Below, in pieces: positions 38,591 to 48,427 of a DNA stretch of 64,000 nucleotides (position 1 is the stretch's first letter; every line of letters starts with the position of its first letter). Below the pieces are notes generated by a model. That model was not told where the DNA came from. It did no database searches and saw only the letters and a list, made by a program, of their open reading frames with translations. The translations under genes and the position numbers were made by a program. The stretch spans positions 34,671 through 98,670 of the forward strand of contig JANYJE010000056.1 in the NCBI GenBank assembly GCA_025408405.1, given 5' to 3'. This stretch comes from Nitrosomonadales bacterium. Its GTDB lineage: Bacteria > Pseudomonadota > Gammaproteobacteria > Burkholderiales > Gallionellaceae.

Positions 38591-39550
38591 TTACTTGCCT
38601 ATGGTTTTAGTCAGCGTATCGCGAATCGCTTCGGGGCATTCCATGATGTTCATAAAACTGTTTTTGCCCATCATGGATAGCTCAGGGAAGTTAAGCGCGA
38701 CGCGGAAGCGCGCGTATTGCGCATAAACCTTGTTGCCTGAAACCAGCATTTCATAGGGCAGGTGAGCGGTGGATTTTATTTCCTTGAAGTCGATCTGGCT
38801 CATGATGTATGCGTCTGCCTCTGGTGCACCAGTCATGGCAAGGCCAAACTCCTCATTCTGTCCGGGAGTGCTTTCCTTGGAAACCTTGGTTGTGCCCGGC
38901 TTGCCTGTCATGGCAACACCGAATACGGCTTCCTTCTTGCCCGGAATATCCACGCGATAGACTTTACTTACACCCTCTTTGCCTGCAGCGAGTCCGGCTT
39001 CAACGGCTGCGATAGCTTCTTCGTAGCTGCCGAATTCGCCGAGTTCGCTTTTTTCGTCGAAATACTCCATGCCAAACATATAGTGGTACTTGCGTGCTCG
39101 GCTCACAGCCATGGGGCGCTCCATGCCAAACTCTTGCACCTTGCCGAGAGCTGTTTCAAGTTTTGCGGCTACATTTTTCAGGTCACCATTCATGCGGTAG
39201 ACGTTGGCCATGTATACCGGATTGGTATAACTGACCTGGATATCAGATTTGGTTTTGGTGATGGCTACGCGTTGCGCTGCGCCATAACCACCGTGCTCTG
39301 AGGCGGCAGCATTGCTCTTCAGTTCGTCATTGGTAACTATCAGAATGGTGGCGCTAGGGTAGGGGGAGTAAGTGCCAACGACTATAAAACCGTTTGCGGC
39401 AAGAGAGGCCTTGGTACTGGCTACTTTGGCATCCATCGCGCCAGGACCTTTTGATGCCAGAACAAATGGCTTCATCAGCTCATCGGCGGCCATCGCCAAA
39501 TTGGAACCCACCAGAAAAAGCGCTGCCAGTAACATCTTTTTAATCGTCAT
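38591..39550 (-). CDS. Exported protein of unknown function
   Basis: 319 residues from ATG 39550, six bases behind GGGAG. It has a clear Sec signal (MTIKKMLLAALFLVGSNLAMA, cut before ADE). The mature part is soluble with no haem site. N-terminal sequence TYSPYPSATILIVTNDEL and SYTNPVYMANVYRM suggests an alpha/beta fold faintly like DUF302, but I cannot assign it. The middle has two similar stretches (FGVAMTGKPG and FGLAMTGAPE) that may mark a short internal duplication. Lying between petABC and the cysG-dsr block, it may act in periplasmic sulfur or redox metabolism; that is only context. Confidence 0.75.
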   Translation of the reverse strand: MTIKKMLLAALFLVGSNLAMAADELMKPFVLASKGPGAMDAKVASTKASLAANGFIVVGTYSPYPSATILIVTNDELKSNAAASEHGGYGAAQRVAITKTKSDIQVSYTNPVYMANVYRMNGDLKNVAAKLETALGKVQEFGMERPMAVSRARKYHYMFGMEYFDEKSELGEFGSYEEAIAAVEAGLAAGKEGVSKVYRVDIPGKKEAVFGVAMTGKPGTTKVSKESTPGQNEEFGLAMTGAPEADAYIMSQIDFKEIKSTAHLPYEMLVSGNKVYAQYARFRVALNFPELSMMGKNSFMNIMECPEAIRDTLTKTIGK

Positions 39551-39631
39551 TCTCATCTCCCTTTCACTAAGTTGTTGTGTGTTGCATTTTGATGCATGTT
39601 TACTTGCATGGCCGTCTTCTAATGTGCAGCC

Positions 39632-39645
39632 TTAGATTATTCTAA
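39632..39645. promoter_or_regulatory. Inverted repeat in front of the exported unknown protein
   Basis: TTAGA-TTAT-TCTAA lies about 85 bases before the start of the minus-strand gene at 38591-39550, in an AT-rich stretch likely to hold its promoter. It could be an operator for a dimeric repressor. Confidence 0.3.
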
Positions 39646-39743
39646 TATACTACTACACTATCGCTTGCCCGTTACAAGTGGTCACTATGTATGTGGCGGT
39701 ACAACAATCGTTAAAACGCTAATTCTGTTATTTACAGGCCAGA

Positions 39744-41123
39744 TTAAGGTTGAAACCAGGTGAGTTTTTTCCTCAGGCTGACTACGCCGCCAATAATAAT
39801 TAATGTGGGCGCATGTAACGTGGCGACCTCTGTGTTGTTAGACAGGTTGTCCAGGGTGCCGCACACGACCCTTTGATTGGGCGTTGTTCCCTGTTGCACG
39901 ATTGCTGCAGGTGTTGAACCCGGCAAACCATGCTGGATGAGCTTGGCGCACAGCATTTCCAGGCCTTGCAAACCCATATAGACAACGATGGTCTGTTTGG
40001 GGCGTGCCAGCATTTCCCAGTCCAGATCCATGCTGTTGTCCTTGAGATGGCCGGTGACAAAAATACAGGACTGCGCGTAATCCCGATGCGTAAGCGGAAT
40101 GCCGGCGTAGGTTGAAACGCCCGATGCGGCAGTAATACCTGGCACGACCTGAAAGCTGATTTTGTGCTCGGCCAGTTTTTCTATTTCTTCACCACCACGG
40201 CCGAAAATGAAGGGATCGCCACCTTTCAGGCGCAGTACGCGCTTACCTTCCAGCGCCAGGCGAACTAACAGATCATTGATGCCTTCTTGTGGCAATGTGT
40301 GGTTGCCGCGCATTTTCCCGACGAATATTCTTTGCGCGTCACGGCGTGTCATTTCCAGGATGGGTTTGGAGACCAGATTGTCATACAGCACGACATCGGC
40401 CTTCTGCATTAGTCGGAGTGCCTTGAATGTCAGCAAATCCGGGTCGCCTGGACCTGCCCCCACCAAGAAGACCTCGCCTATGGATTTTTGTTCGCCAGTG
40501 CTTTCTTTTTCCAGCATGGAGAGCAGCATGGTTTCTGCTGATTTCTCGTCCCCGCTTAACACTTTCTCGGCAATCGGCCCTTCCAGTACGTTTTCCCAGA
40601 AAATTCGGCGTTTGGCCGGATTGATTACATGGGTTTTTACAGACTGTCTAAAGCGCGCAGAAAAGGTTGCCAGCTTGCTATAACCCTGTGGTACCAATGT
40701 TTCAAGCTTGCCGCGCAGCATGCGGGTCAGTACCGGGGACGCTCCACCGCTGGAAAAGGCCACCATGATGGGAGAGCGATCGAGTATGGAAGGAACGATG
40801 AAGGAGCATTGCGCCGGATTGTCGACGACGTTAACCGGTATGTTTCTCAGTTTGGCTTCGCGCGATACAGTCTCATTGGTATCATCGTCATTTGTGGCGG
40901 CAATGACGAGCAGAGAACCATCGAGATGGCCGTGCTTGAAGCGCTCGGGGATATGCTGAATTCCGGCTAGCCCGGCAAAAGCCGGATCCAGCTCCGGCGC
41001 TACTATCGTAACCAGTGCGCCAGCCTGGACCAGCAGTCGCGATTTCCGGAGAGCAACCTCACCACCCCCAACGACGAGGCAATTCTTTCCTTTTACATTT
41101 AAAAAAATCGGCAAATAATCCAT
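39744..41123 (-). CDS. cysG: Sirohaem synthase (trifunctional)
   Basis: Fusion of an N-terminal dehydrogenase/ferrochelatase (VVGGGEVALRKSRLL near residue 17) and a C-terminal uroporphyrinogen III methyltransferase (VGAGPGDPDLLTFKALR near residue 218, then LRLKGGDPFIFGRGGEE). At 459 residues it has the usual CysG length. It turns uroporphyrinogen III into sirohaem, the prosthetic group of DsrAB. It follows dsrN after 96 bases on the same strand, so it is probably the last gene of the dsr operon and secures sirohaem supply. Confidence 0.95.
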   Translation of the reverse strand: MDYLPIFLNVKGKNCLVVGGGEVALRKSRLLVQAGALVTIVAPELDPAFAGLAGIQHIPERFKHGHLDGSLLVIAATNDDDTNETVSREAKLRNIPVNVVDNPAQCSFIVPSILDRSPIMVAFSSGGASPVLTRMLRGKLETLVPQGYSKLATFSARFRQSVKTHVINPAKRRIFWENVLEGPIAEKVLSGDEKSAETMLLSMLEKESTGEQKSIGEVFLVGAGPGDPDLLTFKALRLMQKADVVLYDNLVSKPILEMTRRDAQRIFVGKMRGNHTLPQEGINDLLVRLALEGKRVLRLKGGDPFIFGRGGEEIEKLAEHKISFQVVPGITAASGVSTYAGIPLTHRDYAQSCIFVTGHLKDNSMDLDWEMLARPKQTIVVYMGLQGLEMLCAKLIQHGLPGSTPAAIVQQGTTPNQRVVCGTLDNLSNNTEVATLHAPTLIIIGGVVSLRKKLTWFQP

Positions 41124-41219
41124 ATCACTTTTCTAATCGGTCAATAATCTGCGCCGTCGCGCAGCATGCTTTGTGGGCGCGGATTGAGCCATGATGCTGA
41201 TCAAGAAACGAATCGTGAA

Positions 41220-42620
41220 TCATGGCGTTGTCTGCAGGGGCAAGGCTAGTGCATCTTGCTTAACTTGCCTGATAAACGCAACAAATCGAGAGGCCCAGTA
41301 ACAGCCGCCTATGGTTCTGAGGTGGGTATAGGATGCGAGCAGGTTGTTGCGCAAATATCCATCAGATTTGCCATCGATACCGTGGCCACGAGCCACGCGG
41401 TAGGCAAATTTTGAATCGGTGGGCAGGTTTTCCAGGCTTGAATAGTGGAATTCATGGGCGCGAATTTTATTTTCCTTTTCCTGAGGCCGCGGCCATGGGT
41501 GTCCGGAATTCTCGGCAAGGTGGACATAGCCGCGGCCTATGGGCTTGGCATGCATCACGACATCGCCCGGAATGGCGCCTACCATCGCGTATTGCCGGCC
41601 CTGGTAGGTAATGGACCTAGACAGATACATTAATCCGCCACATTCGGCATAGGTGGGCATACCGGAATCTATGGCCAGACGTATGTCAGCGCGCATGGAA
41701 GTGTTTGCTTCCAGCGCTGTAGCGAAAACCTCCGGGAAACCTCCGCCAATATACAGCGCGTCTACTGCTGGCAAGTGCTGATCCAGCGTTGCATCAAACG
41801 GTATGAGTTCAGCTCCGGCTGCGGCGAGCGCGTCCAGATCATCTGCGTAATAAAATCCGAAAGCCCGATCTCTTGCAATGCCAATTCTGACTTTATCCAG
41901 GCTGGGAAAGTGGGAAACAACGGCGTGATCGGTGACGGCAAGTGGCTCTTTCCGGGTAATCGCAATGAATTTTTCCAAGTTCACTTGACTCTCGATTGCC
42001 GTCCCTAGCGCATTGATTCTTGCGACCGCCTCACCTGACTCATTGCTGGGCATGAGGCCCAGATGGCGCTCAATGATAGTCAGCGCCTCGTCGTGCTGAA
42101 TGGCGCCAATGACGGGAACATCGGTGTAATGCTCAATGACTTCACGCAGCTTGGACTCATGCCTGCTGCCGCCCAGATTGTTCAGAATAACGCCGGCAAT
42201 GTTGATGTCACGATCAAATGCCTGGTATCCGAGAATCAAGGGGGCTATGCCGCGCGTCATGCCGCGTGCATCAATAACCAGTACGACAGGCAGGTCGAGC
42301 AGTTTGGCGAGTGCGGCGTTACTGTTGCTGCCATCCAGCGCCAGGCCATCGTACAAGCCCTTATTGCCCTCAACCAGGTTGATATCGGAAGCGTTGCGCA
42401 CAAAGGTGGAGATAACCTCTTCGCGATCCATCAGATACAGATCCAGATTGCGACAAGCGCGCCCGCAGGCTTGCGAGAGCCACATGGGGTCGATGTAATC
42501 AGGCCCTTTCTTGTAAGGCTGTACTGAGTGCCCGCGCGCTTTAAGCGCGGCACACAAACCTATGCTGACTGTCGTTTTTCCAGAAGACTTGTGGGCGGCA
42601 GAAATCAGCACCCGGTTCAT
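41220..42620 (-). CDS. dsrN: DsrN, sirohaem amidase-type CobB/CbiA homologue
   Basis: Glutamine-dependent amidotransferase of the cobyrinate a,c-diamide synthase family. In dsr operons this protein is known as DsrN and is thought to amidate sirohaem for the sulfite reductase. I start it at ATG 42620, five bases past the dsrP stop, because the domain begins there (MNRVLISAAHKSSGKTTVS, with the P-loop); an ATG at 42650 inside dsrP is the alternative, adding 10 residues. The C-terminal GATase domain holds YIGGGFPEVFA and YAECGGLMYLS with the nucleophilic cysteine. No other cobalamin gene is nearby, which supports the DsrN role. Confidence 0.92.
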   Translation of the reverse strand: MNRVLISAAHKSSGKTTVSIGLCAALKARGHSVQPYKKGPDYIDPMWLSQACGRACRNLDLYLMDREEVISTFVRNASDINLVEGNKGLYDGLALDGSNSNAALAKLLDLPVVLVIDARGMTRGIAPLILGYQAFDRDINIAGVILNNLGGSRHESKLREVIEHYTDVPVIGAIQHDEALTIIERHLGLMPSNESGEAVARINALGTAIESQVNLEKFIAITRKEPLAVTDHAVVSHFPSLDKVRIGIARDRAFGFYYADDLDALAAAGAELIPFDATLDQHLPAVDALYIGGGFPEVFATALEANTSMRADIRLAIDSGMPTYAECGGLMYLSRSITYQGRQYAMVGAIPGDVVMHAKPIGRGYVHLAENSGHPWPRPQEKENKIRAHEFHYSSLENLPTDSKFAYRVARGHGIDGKSDGYLRNNLLASYTHLRTIGGCYWASRFVAFIRQVKQDALALPLQTTP

Positions 42621-42624
42621 GGCA

Positions 42625-43806
42625 TCAGTTTTTGCTGCTGGGTAAGTCATGCGGCAGGGAATCCAACACGCGCACGCTGACGATAGTGATCAGGAATGCA
42701 ACGCCAAGCCCGCCGAAACCAAGCAGTATCTCCGGGCAGGAGGGAATATAGCTGCCAATTTGCCCATCTCCGAAGCTGCTGCTGGCAGCGAAGCCTGGAA
42801 AGATGGAGAGAGGGAATGCCTGGCCGCCGATTATGAAAACATAGAGCAGTGCAAAGCTGCCCAGAATAACCAGCAATGACGCAGCCACCACACATTTGAT
42901 TTGACCCAAGCCCGGGAGAAAAATCAGCAGCAGGGGCAGCAAGCTGCCCAGTACGACGTATCCGGCCCAGAACAGTACAGGATAGATACCTCCACTCGAC
43001 AGAATGAAATGTTCGAACGCGGTCTGCTTGGCAAAATACAGATTGGTCATATGGTAAGCCGCGACAAAATACAGCGAACCGATCACGAATACGCCAAGCA
43101 GGTTTTTCATGCGCTTCAGGATAGCGGGATCCTGAGTTTGGCTATTCCAGGCGTACATTGCAGATTGCACAACGTGAAACACGGCCAAGCCCCATGCAAA
43201 TGAAAGAGCGATAAACAGGGGGGGCAGCAGGGCCGAACCATAGGCCTGACGCGCTACCAGAAATGCGAAGATCATCCCAGTGCCGGAAGTCAGGATGATA
43301 CGCCAGGCAAATACAGCGAAGCCCAAAGGTGCGGACCAGGGGTTCATGCGCTTCTCCAGCATGGTCCACAGGTAGAGCCCAACCAGAGTAAACATGCCGC
43401 TGTACAACACGATGTTCCAGGCAAAGACTGAGGTCGGATTGAAGTGGGTTGCAGCGACGATGATGCGGTCAGGACGGCCCAAATCAAGCATGAGAACGGT
43501 TAGGCCGCCAGCCAGCAGCGCAATAGCCAACAGACCAGCAAGTGGGGCTCTGGCCTTGTATGGGGCCTTGCTGAAAACCGAACCAATCGAGGCGACGTTA
43601 AGAACGCCGGAGGCGGCAACGATCATGAAAATCGCGAAAACGTGAGGCATGCCCCACACTATCTGATTGTTCATGCCAGTCACGATATGACCATGCTCTT
43701 CCATGTAGTGCATGGCCATGAGGCCCATGGCTACAATCAGGCCACCCAGCGCTACCAGCGCGTAGAAATAGCGAGTTTCGTATCGTGCAAAGGATTTTGC
43801 TAACAT
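42625..43806 (-). CDS. dsrP: DsrP, NrfD-family quinol subunit of DsrMKJOP
   Basis: Integral membrane protein, 393 residues and about ten helices, that exchanges electrons between quinone and periplasmic DsrO/DsrJ. Typical parts are YEFYALVAL-like RYETRYFYALVALGGL at the N-terminus, DLGRPDRIIVAATHFNPTS and PHVFAIFMIVAASGVLNVAS (cut to core MIVAASGVLNVAS). It ends five bases before dsrN and starts six bases after dsrO. Confidence 0.94.
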   Translation of the reverse strand: MLAKSFARYETRYFYALVALGGLIVAMGLMAMHYMEEHGHIVTGMNNQIVWGMPHVFAIFMIVAASGVLNVASIGSVFSKAPYKARAPLAGLLAIALLAGGLTVLMLDLGRPDRIIVAATHFNPTSVFAWNIVLYSGMFTLVGLYLWTMLEKRMNPWSAPLGFAVFAWRIILTSGTGMIFAFLVARQAYGSALLPPLFIALSFAWGLAVFHVVQSAMYAWNSQTQDPAILKRMKNLLGVFVIGSLYFVAAYHMTNLYFAKQTAFEHFILSSGGIYPVLFWAGYVVLGSLLPLLLIFLPGLGQIKCVVAASLLVILGSFALLYVFIIGGQAFPLSIFPGFAASSSFGDGQIGSYIPSCPEILLGFGGLGVAFLITIVSVRVLDSLPHDLPSSKN

Positions 43807-43811
43807 TTATT

Positions 43812-44546
43812 TCATATCCCTTCGTACTGGATGCCTGGGTTTAGTCCCAAGTCAGCTCTTATCTGGGTCGTTGCAACCGCGCGTATGCGCTTGGCAATTT
43901 CACTTTCAGGGTCGTTAAGATTGCCAAACAATATTGCGTTGTGTCCTGCTTTTGAGCACGCGTCGGCACAGGCGGTATTCTGCCCCTTGTCAACACGATG
44001 CACACACAAGGTGCAACTCTCTACAGTCCCCTTGCCGCGCGGAACGTCAGTTTTTTGATCAGTCAGATTTTCATGCACAAACGACCTTGCCTTGTACGGG
44101 CAAGCCATCATGCAATAACGACAGCCTATGCACAGGTGCTTGTCCACCAGAACGATACCGTCTGCGCGCTTGAAGGAAGCGGCTGTCGGACAAACATCGA
44201 CACATGGCGGCTGTTCACAGTGCTGGCACAGCATCGGCAAAAACGTAGTGCGCCCAGTCCTCAGATCTTTCAGCTCCACTTTGCGTATCCACTGCGAGTC
44301 GGTAGCTTTAACGCCACCAGAAAGACCGTTTTCGGTGTTACATGCCGTGACGCAATCCGTGCAGCCAGATTCGCATTTACTGCTGTCTATCAGCATGCCC
44401 CAGCGCACTTTGCTGGAGACTGCATCGCCCAAGGGGTGCGCTTGGGCAAGATCAAACAAAATCATGCCTGGCGCAATTGACAGGCCGGCAAACGCAACTG
44501 ATGACTTAGTCAGGAAACCTCTGCGATCAAGATTTGTGCCGCTCAT
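43812..44546 (-). CDS. dsrO: DsrO, periplasmic ferredoxin of DsrMKJOP
   Basis: 244 residues from ATG 44546, behind a GGAGGT ribosome site; the longer frame upstream overlaps dsrJ and is not needed. A Tat signal (DRRGFLTKSS) precedes four cysteine groups: CESGCTDCVTAC, CQHCEQPPCVDVCP, CIGCRYCMMACP and CTLCVHRVDKG with CADAC. It is held at the periplasmic side of DsrP. It overlaps dsrJ by four bases. Confidence 0.94.
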   Translation of the reverse strand: MSGTNLDRRGFLTKSSVAFAGLSIAPGMILFDLAQAHPLGDAVSSKVRWGMLIDSSKCESGCTDCVTACNTENGLSGGVKATDSQWIRKVELKDLRTGRTTFLPMLCQHCEQPPCVDVCPTAASFKRADGIVLVDKHLCIGCRYCMMACPYKARSFVHENLTDQKTDVPRGKGTVESCTLCVHRVDKGQNTACADACSKAGHNAILFGNLNDPESEIAKRIRAVATTQIRADLGLNPGIQYEGI

Positions 44547-44920
44547 TTGCTTACCTCCGCCGTCACTTTTCTCTTGCTGGAATGGCATTCAAAACAGTCC
44601 AGCTTGACCGCCGCATAGACGTGGCATCCTTGGCAGAAATGCTCATTGCTGCCAAGCACGTTATTGTCTTTAACGCTGGCATGACAATCCACACAGCCGG
44701 CAAGGCTGTATTTCTTGCCGCGAATTCCTTCATGAACGGTTTCGTCGCGTTGATGCTTGAGCAAGTTCATATGGACTTTGCGCATTATTTTTGGATCCTC
44801 GACGCACTGCCCACCCTTGCCTATATCAAGATGCGGCGCGGGTAGTTTTTCAGAGGCGAATACTGAGGCGGCAAAGAATACCGAGACCAGAATCGCAGAG
44901 CATCGAAGCGCCATTTTCAT
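44543..44920 (-). CDS. dsrJ: DsrJ, trihaem cytochrome c of DsrMKJOP
   Basis: 125 residues from ATG 44920, which shares its A with the dsrL stop (TGATG). A signal peptide or anchor (MKMALRCSAILVSVFFAAS) is followed by three haem sites: CVDCH, CQGCH and CFECH. DsrJ homologues have one haem with unusual His/Cys ligation; a free cysteine in GGQCVEDP could serve. It transfers electrons on the periplasmic side of the complex. Confidence 0.94.
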   Translation of the reverse strand: MKMALRCSAILVSVFFAASVFASEKLPAPHLDIGKGGQCVEDPKIMRKVHMNLLKHQRDETVHEGIRGKKYSLAGCVDCHASVKDNNVLGSNEHFCQGCHVYAAVKLDCFECHSSKRKVTAEVSK

Positions 44921-46869
44921 CACTCACCCAAACCCATCTGAATGTAGCCGGTTGGGCAAACGTCAGCGCAAATATGGCACCCAATACACTTGTCGTAATT
45001 GGTATCAACATAACGCCCCAAAGTTGCCTTGGCTTTTGGCACGCGGAACACCGCAGTCTGAGGGCAATACACAACACAGTTATCACACTCGAAGCACATA
45101 CCGCAGCTCATGCAACGCTTGCCTTCAGCAACAGCTTCTTTTTCTGCCAGTGCCTCGATACGTTCTTCGAAGTTGCCCAAGGCAGTCTGTTTATCCAGCG
45201 TAATGATGTGGCGCTGATTACGTGGTGTAAACGAGAAATGTCCCAGGAACAGTTCGTCATGAGGAATGACGTAACGATCCGAACGGTTGTCAAAGTTGTG
45301 CACGGCACCAGTAGAATTGCACGTGCCACGTATCGGTTCCTTGACCGGGCTGATCTCCAAACCTTTTTCTACCATCTTCCTCATCAGGTCGAACTGGTGT
45401 GCATCAATTTTAGGACGCTTGCCCAGTTCTACACCCGCGAGGAATTGGTCGATGCCGTCAGCCGCAATAGAACCGTGGCCAATTGCGGTCGTCAGCAGGT
45501 GTGGCTTGATTACGTCGCCGCCGGCAAATACGCCTGGCTTGCCAGCAATTTGATAGTTCTTGTCGGTGCTGATGGCGCCTTTGCCATTGTTGAACTCCTC
45601 CAGACCGGTGAAATCAACTGCCTGGCCGATAGCAGAAACGATCAAGTCCGCTTCAATATCGATTTCAGAGCCGGGTACCTGGTTCATTTCGAGCTTGCCG
45701 CCGACCATTTTTGCGTCACACTTGGCTAAACGCAGAGCGGTAGCGCGGCCATTGGCTGCTTTAATTACGCCTACCGGAACCAATCCACCCAGAATGGAAA
45801 TGCCTTCCGCGAGAGCCTGTTCAATTTCATGCTTGTTTGCTGCCATCTTGTCGATCTGGAACACGGAAGTCAGCGTAACATCAGCGCCCTGCTTGGCAGA
45901 AATTTCAGCAACATCGTGTGCCATTTGGCCGGCAATGGCTCGATCCAGATCGGTAGGCTTGGCATTTTCGATATGGCCTAGACGACGCGCAACAGTCGCA
46001 ACGTCGATAGAGGTATCTCCACCGCCGACAACCACTACACGCTTGCCAACGTGCTGCAGACGGCCTTCGTTAAACGCGGCAAGGAAGGAGGTGGCAGTAA
46101 CAACGTTGGGTATGTCTGCAGCATCAGCGATAGGCAGTGCACGACCGGCTTGTGCACCCATGCCCAGAAACACGGCATTAAAATCTTTGCGTATCTGTTC
46201 CAGGGTAATGTCTTTACCTATGCGGGTATTCATACGGGTTTTTACACCCAGATCCAGAATGCGCTGGATTTCAGCATCCAGAACATCGCGCGGTGTACGG
46301 AAACCGGGAATACCGTAACGCATCATTCCACCCAACAACTCGCGATCATCAAAAATTGTGACATCGTGGCCTTTGAGTGCCAGTTGATAGGCGCAAGACA
46401 AGCCGCCAGGGCCACCGCCTATAATTGCCACTTTCTTTCCCGTTGGGGTGCTCTTGTTAACATATTTCAAATTGTTGGCAATCGCATATTCGCCGAGGAA
46501 ATGCTCAACCGAGTTAATGCCGACGTGGTCTTCAACTTCGTTACGGTTACAGCCGGTTTCGCATGGAGCCGGACAAACGCGGCCCATCACGGAGGGGAAG
46601 GGATTGGCTTCAGTCAAGCGGCGCCATGCATATTCCTGCCAAGGCATGCCTGCGGGCGGCTTCTCGGTGCCGCGTGTGATGGCGAGATAACCTCGAATAT
46701 CTTCACCTGCCGGGCAGCTGCCCTGGCAGGGAGGAGTGGACTGGATATAAGTCGGGCACTTATAGGTGTAGCTGGACTGAAAAATTTTGTCGCGCATTGA
46801 AGCGGGTTTGTTATCACCATCTTTGTAGCGACGAAAATTGAGGACTTTTTCTTCCGTAGTTCCTGACAT
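44920..46869 (-). CDS. dsrL: DsrL, iron-sulfur flavoprotein NAD(P)H:acceptor oxidoreductase
   Basis: 649 residues, related to GltD. Order: N-terminal cluster region (CPTYIQSTPPCQGSCP, then CPAPCETGC), FAD fold (IIGGGPGGLSCAYQLA near residue 150), NAD(P)H fold (VVVVGGGDTSIDVATVARR near residue 282), and a C-terminal ferredoxin domain with CMSCGMCFECDNCVVYCP and CIGCHICADVCP. Known biology: DsrL is essential for sulfur-globule oxidation in Allochromatium and links DsrAB/DsrC to NAD(H). Its presence, with dsrEFH, marks the oxidative (reverse) pathway. AGGAGATAGGTA precedes the start. Confidence 0.95.
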   Translation of the reverse strand: MSGTTEEKVLNFRRYKDGDNKPASMRDKIFQSSYTYKCPTYIQSTPPCQGSCPAGEDIRGYLAITRGTEKPPAGMPWQEYAWRRLTEANPFPSVMGRVCPAPCETGCNRNEVEDHVGINSVEHFLGEYAIANNLKYVNKSTPTGKKVAIIGGGPGGLSCAYQLALKGHDVTIFDDRELLGGMMRYGIPGFRTPRDVLDAEIQRILDLGVKTRMNTRIGKDITLEQIRKDFNAVFLGMGAQAGRALPIADAADIPNVVTATSFLAAFNEGRLQHVGKRVVVVGGGDTSIDVATVARRLGHIENAKPTDLDRAIAGQMAHDVAEISAKQGADVTLTSVFQIDKMAANKHEIEQALAEGISILGGLVPVGVIKAANGRATALRLAKCDAKMVGGKLEMNQVPGSEIDIEADLIVSAIGQAVDFTGLEEFNNGKGAISTDKNYQIAGKPGVFAGGDVIKPHLLTTAIGHGSIAADGIDQFLAGVELGKRPKIDAHQFDLMRKMVEKGLEISPVKEPIRGTCNSTGAVHNFDNRSDRYVIPHDELFLGHFSFTPRNQRHIITLDKQTALGNFEERIEALAEKEAVAEGKRCMSCGMCFECDNCVVYCPQTAVFRVPKAKATLGRYVDTNYDKCIGCHICADVCPTGYIQMGLGE

Positions 46870-46897
46870 TACCTATCTCCTAAAATAGCTGAGTTTA

Positions 46898-48424
46898 TTA
46901 TTTGTCGCCGAGTCTGATTGCGTTGCTGACCAATTGATGCACGCCACCTACCGTGCGTCTGTCGAATCCGTAATAAGGTAAAACTTTAGTAAATTGAGCT
47001 TTGCAAATGGCACAGATGGTTGCCATGAAGTTGACGCCATGTGTTTCAGTCACATTGTGTAGCGCTTCCATGCGTGGCAGGGCACCCTTGACTCTGAGAT
47101 CCAGCAAATCGTCGGTAAGCAGGCCGCCACCTCCGCCGCAACAGAATGTCTGTTCACGTGTGGTGCCTTCCGCCATTTCTACATAATTATTTGCTGCTGC
47201 CCTGATGATGTTGCGCGGGATGTCAAATTGCCCGCCAAACACATCGCCCATGCCCGATCCGCGCGCCACGTTGCAGGAGTCGTGGTAGGTGATGATATGT
47301 TTGTCGTTGGCTTCCTTGTCCAGCCTGATGACTTTGCGCTCGATCAGATCCCAGGTTACTTCGCAGATGTGCATAGGTTGTTTGTAGCGGTGATCGAGTT
47401 GCTTCTGCAATTGCATGGCGTAAGGGTCTGCGGCGCCAGAGCCAACGCCAGTCAGGGTATTCCAGAAGCTGTAAGCGACTCGCCATGCGTGACCGCACTC
47501 GCCAACCACTACACGCTTAACACCAAGATCCAGCGCGGCTTCACGCACACGCATGGCTATTTCACGCAGTTGCTGATAGTTACCGATGAACATGCCAAAA
47601 TTGCCGGCTTCAGATGCTTTGGACGAAAGTGTCCAGCTGATACCTGCAGCATGGAATACCTTGGCATAGCCAATCAGGCTATCTATGTGTGGCTCGGCAA
47701 AGAAATCGGCAGAAGGAGTAATAAGCAACACTTCTGCGCCTTTGACGTCAATCGGGAAGCGAACGTCAATACCTGTCGCTTCTTTTACGTCTTCTTCCAA
47801 ACCTTCCAGTGTGTCTGTAAGCGCAGGCCCTGGTAAACCCAGGTTGTTGCCAATTTTGTGGACTTTGCCAATAATTTCGTTGGAATATTTTTGACCGTAG
47901 CCGATGCTGTTCAGAATTTCACGTGCTGCCATGGTGATTTCGGCGGTGTCGATACCATACGGACAAAATACGGAACAACGACGGCATTCCGAGCATTGAT
48001 GAAAGTAGTTGTACCATTCATCCAGCACTTCGCGAGTCAGATCGCGCGCGCCAACCAGCTTGGGGAACAGCTTGCCGGGGATGGTGAAATATCGACGATA
48101 TACACTGCGCATCAAATCCTGCCGTGCTACGGGCATATTCTTGGGGTCTGCGGTACCGATAAAATAATGACACTTGTCGGAGCAGGCGCCGCAGTGCACG
48201 CATGCGTCCATATAGACTTTGAACGACCGATACTTGCTTAACAGCTCGCCCATCTTGGCAATGGCGCGGTCATGCCAGTCATCCACCAGCGCCGGAGGGA
48301 AGCCAATGGCTTCCTGAATTTTTTCGTTGGCAACGAATGTTTTTGTATCTGCCATTGAGCCAGGCTGAATAGCCGGCGCAATAGAAAACTGACGATATGC
48401 CGGTGCTTTAATTTCTGCCGCCAT
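46898..48424 (-). CDS. dsrK: DsrK, HdrD-like catalytic subunit of DsrMKJOP
   Basis: Cytoplasmic iron-sulfur protein of 508 residues that acts on DsrC trisulfide or disulfide. The two ferredoxin motifs are CVHCGACSDKCHYF and CSECRRCSVFCPYG. The HdrD-type CCG domains contribute YHDSCNVARG and CCGGGGGLL. It is four bases from dsrM, its membrane partner. This is the likely contact point with DsrC. Confidence 0.95.
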   Translation of the reverse strand: MAAEIKAPAYRQFSIAPAIQPGSMADTKTFVANEKIQEAIGFPPALVDDWHDRAIAKMGELLSKYRSFKVYMDACVHCGACSDKCHYFIGTADPKNMPVARQDLMRSVYRRYFTIPGKLFPKLVGARDLTREVLDEWYNYFHQCSECRRCSVFCPYGIDTAEITMAAREILNSIGYGQKYSNEIIGKVHKIGNNLGLPGPALTDTLEGLEEDVKEATGIDVRFPIDVKGAEVLLITPSADFFAEPHIDSLIGYAKVFHAAGISWTLSSKASEAGNFGMFIGNYQQLREIAMRVREAALDLGVKRVVVGECGHAWRVAYSFWNTLTGVGSGAADPYAMQLQKQLDHRYKQPMHICEVTWDLIERKVIRLDKEANDKHIITYHDSCNVARGSGMGDVFGGQFDIPRNIIRAAANNYVEMAEGTTREQTFCCGGGGGLLTDDLLDLRVKGALPRMEALHNVTETHGVNFMATICAICKAQFTKVLPYYGFDRRTVGGVHQLVSNAIRLGDK

Positions 48425-48427
48425 TTT

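Noticed and set aside
41220..42620. Cobalamin synthesis gene cobB/cbiA
   Set aside because: No other cobalamin gene is near, and the place after dsrP is that of dsrN in dsr operons.
45560..46318. A long plus-strand frame inside dsrL
   Set aside because: Antisense to a strongly conserved flavoprotein; serine- and proline-rich translation without domain signs.
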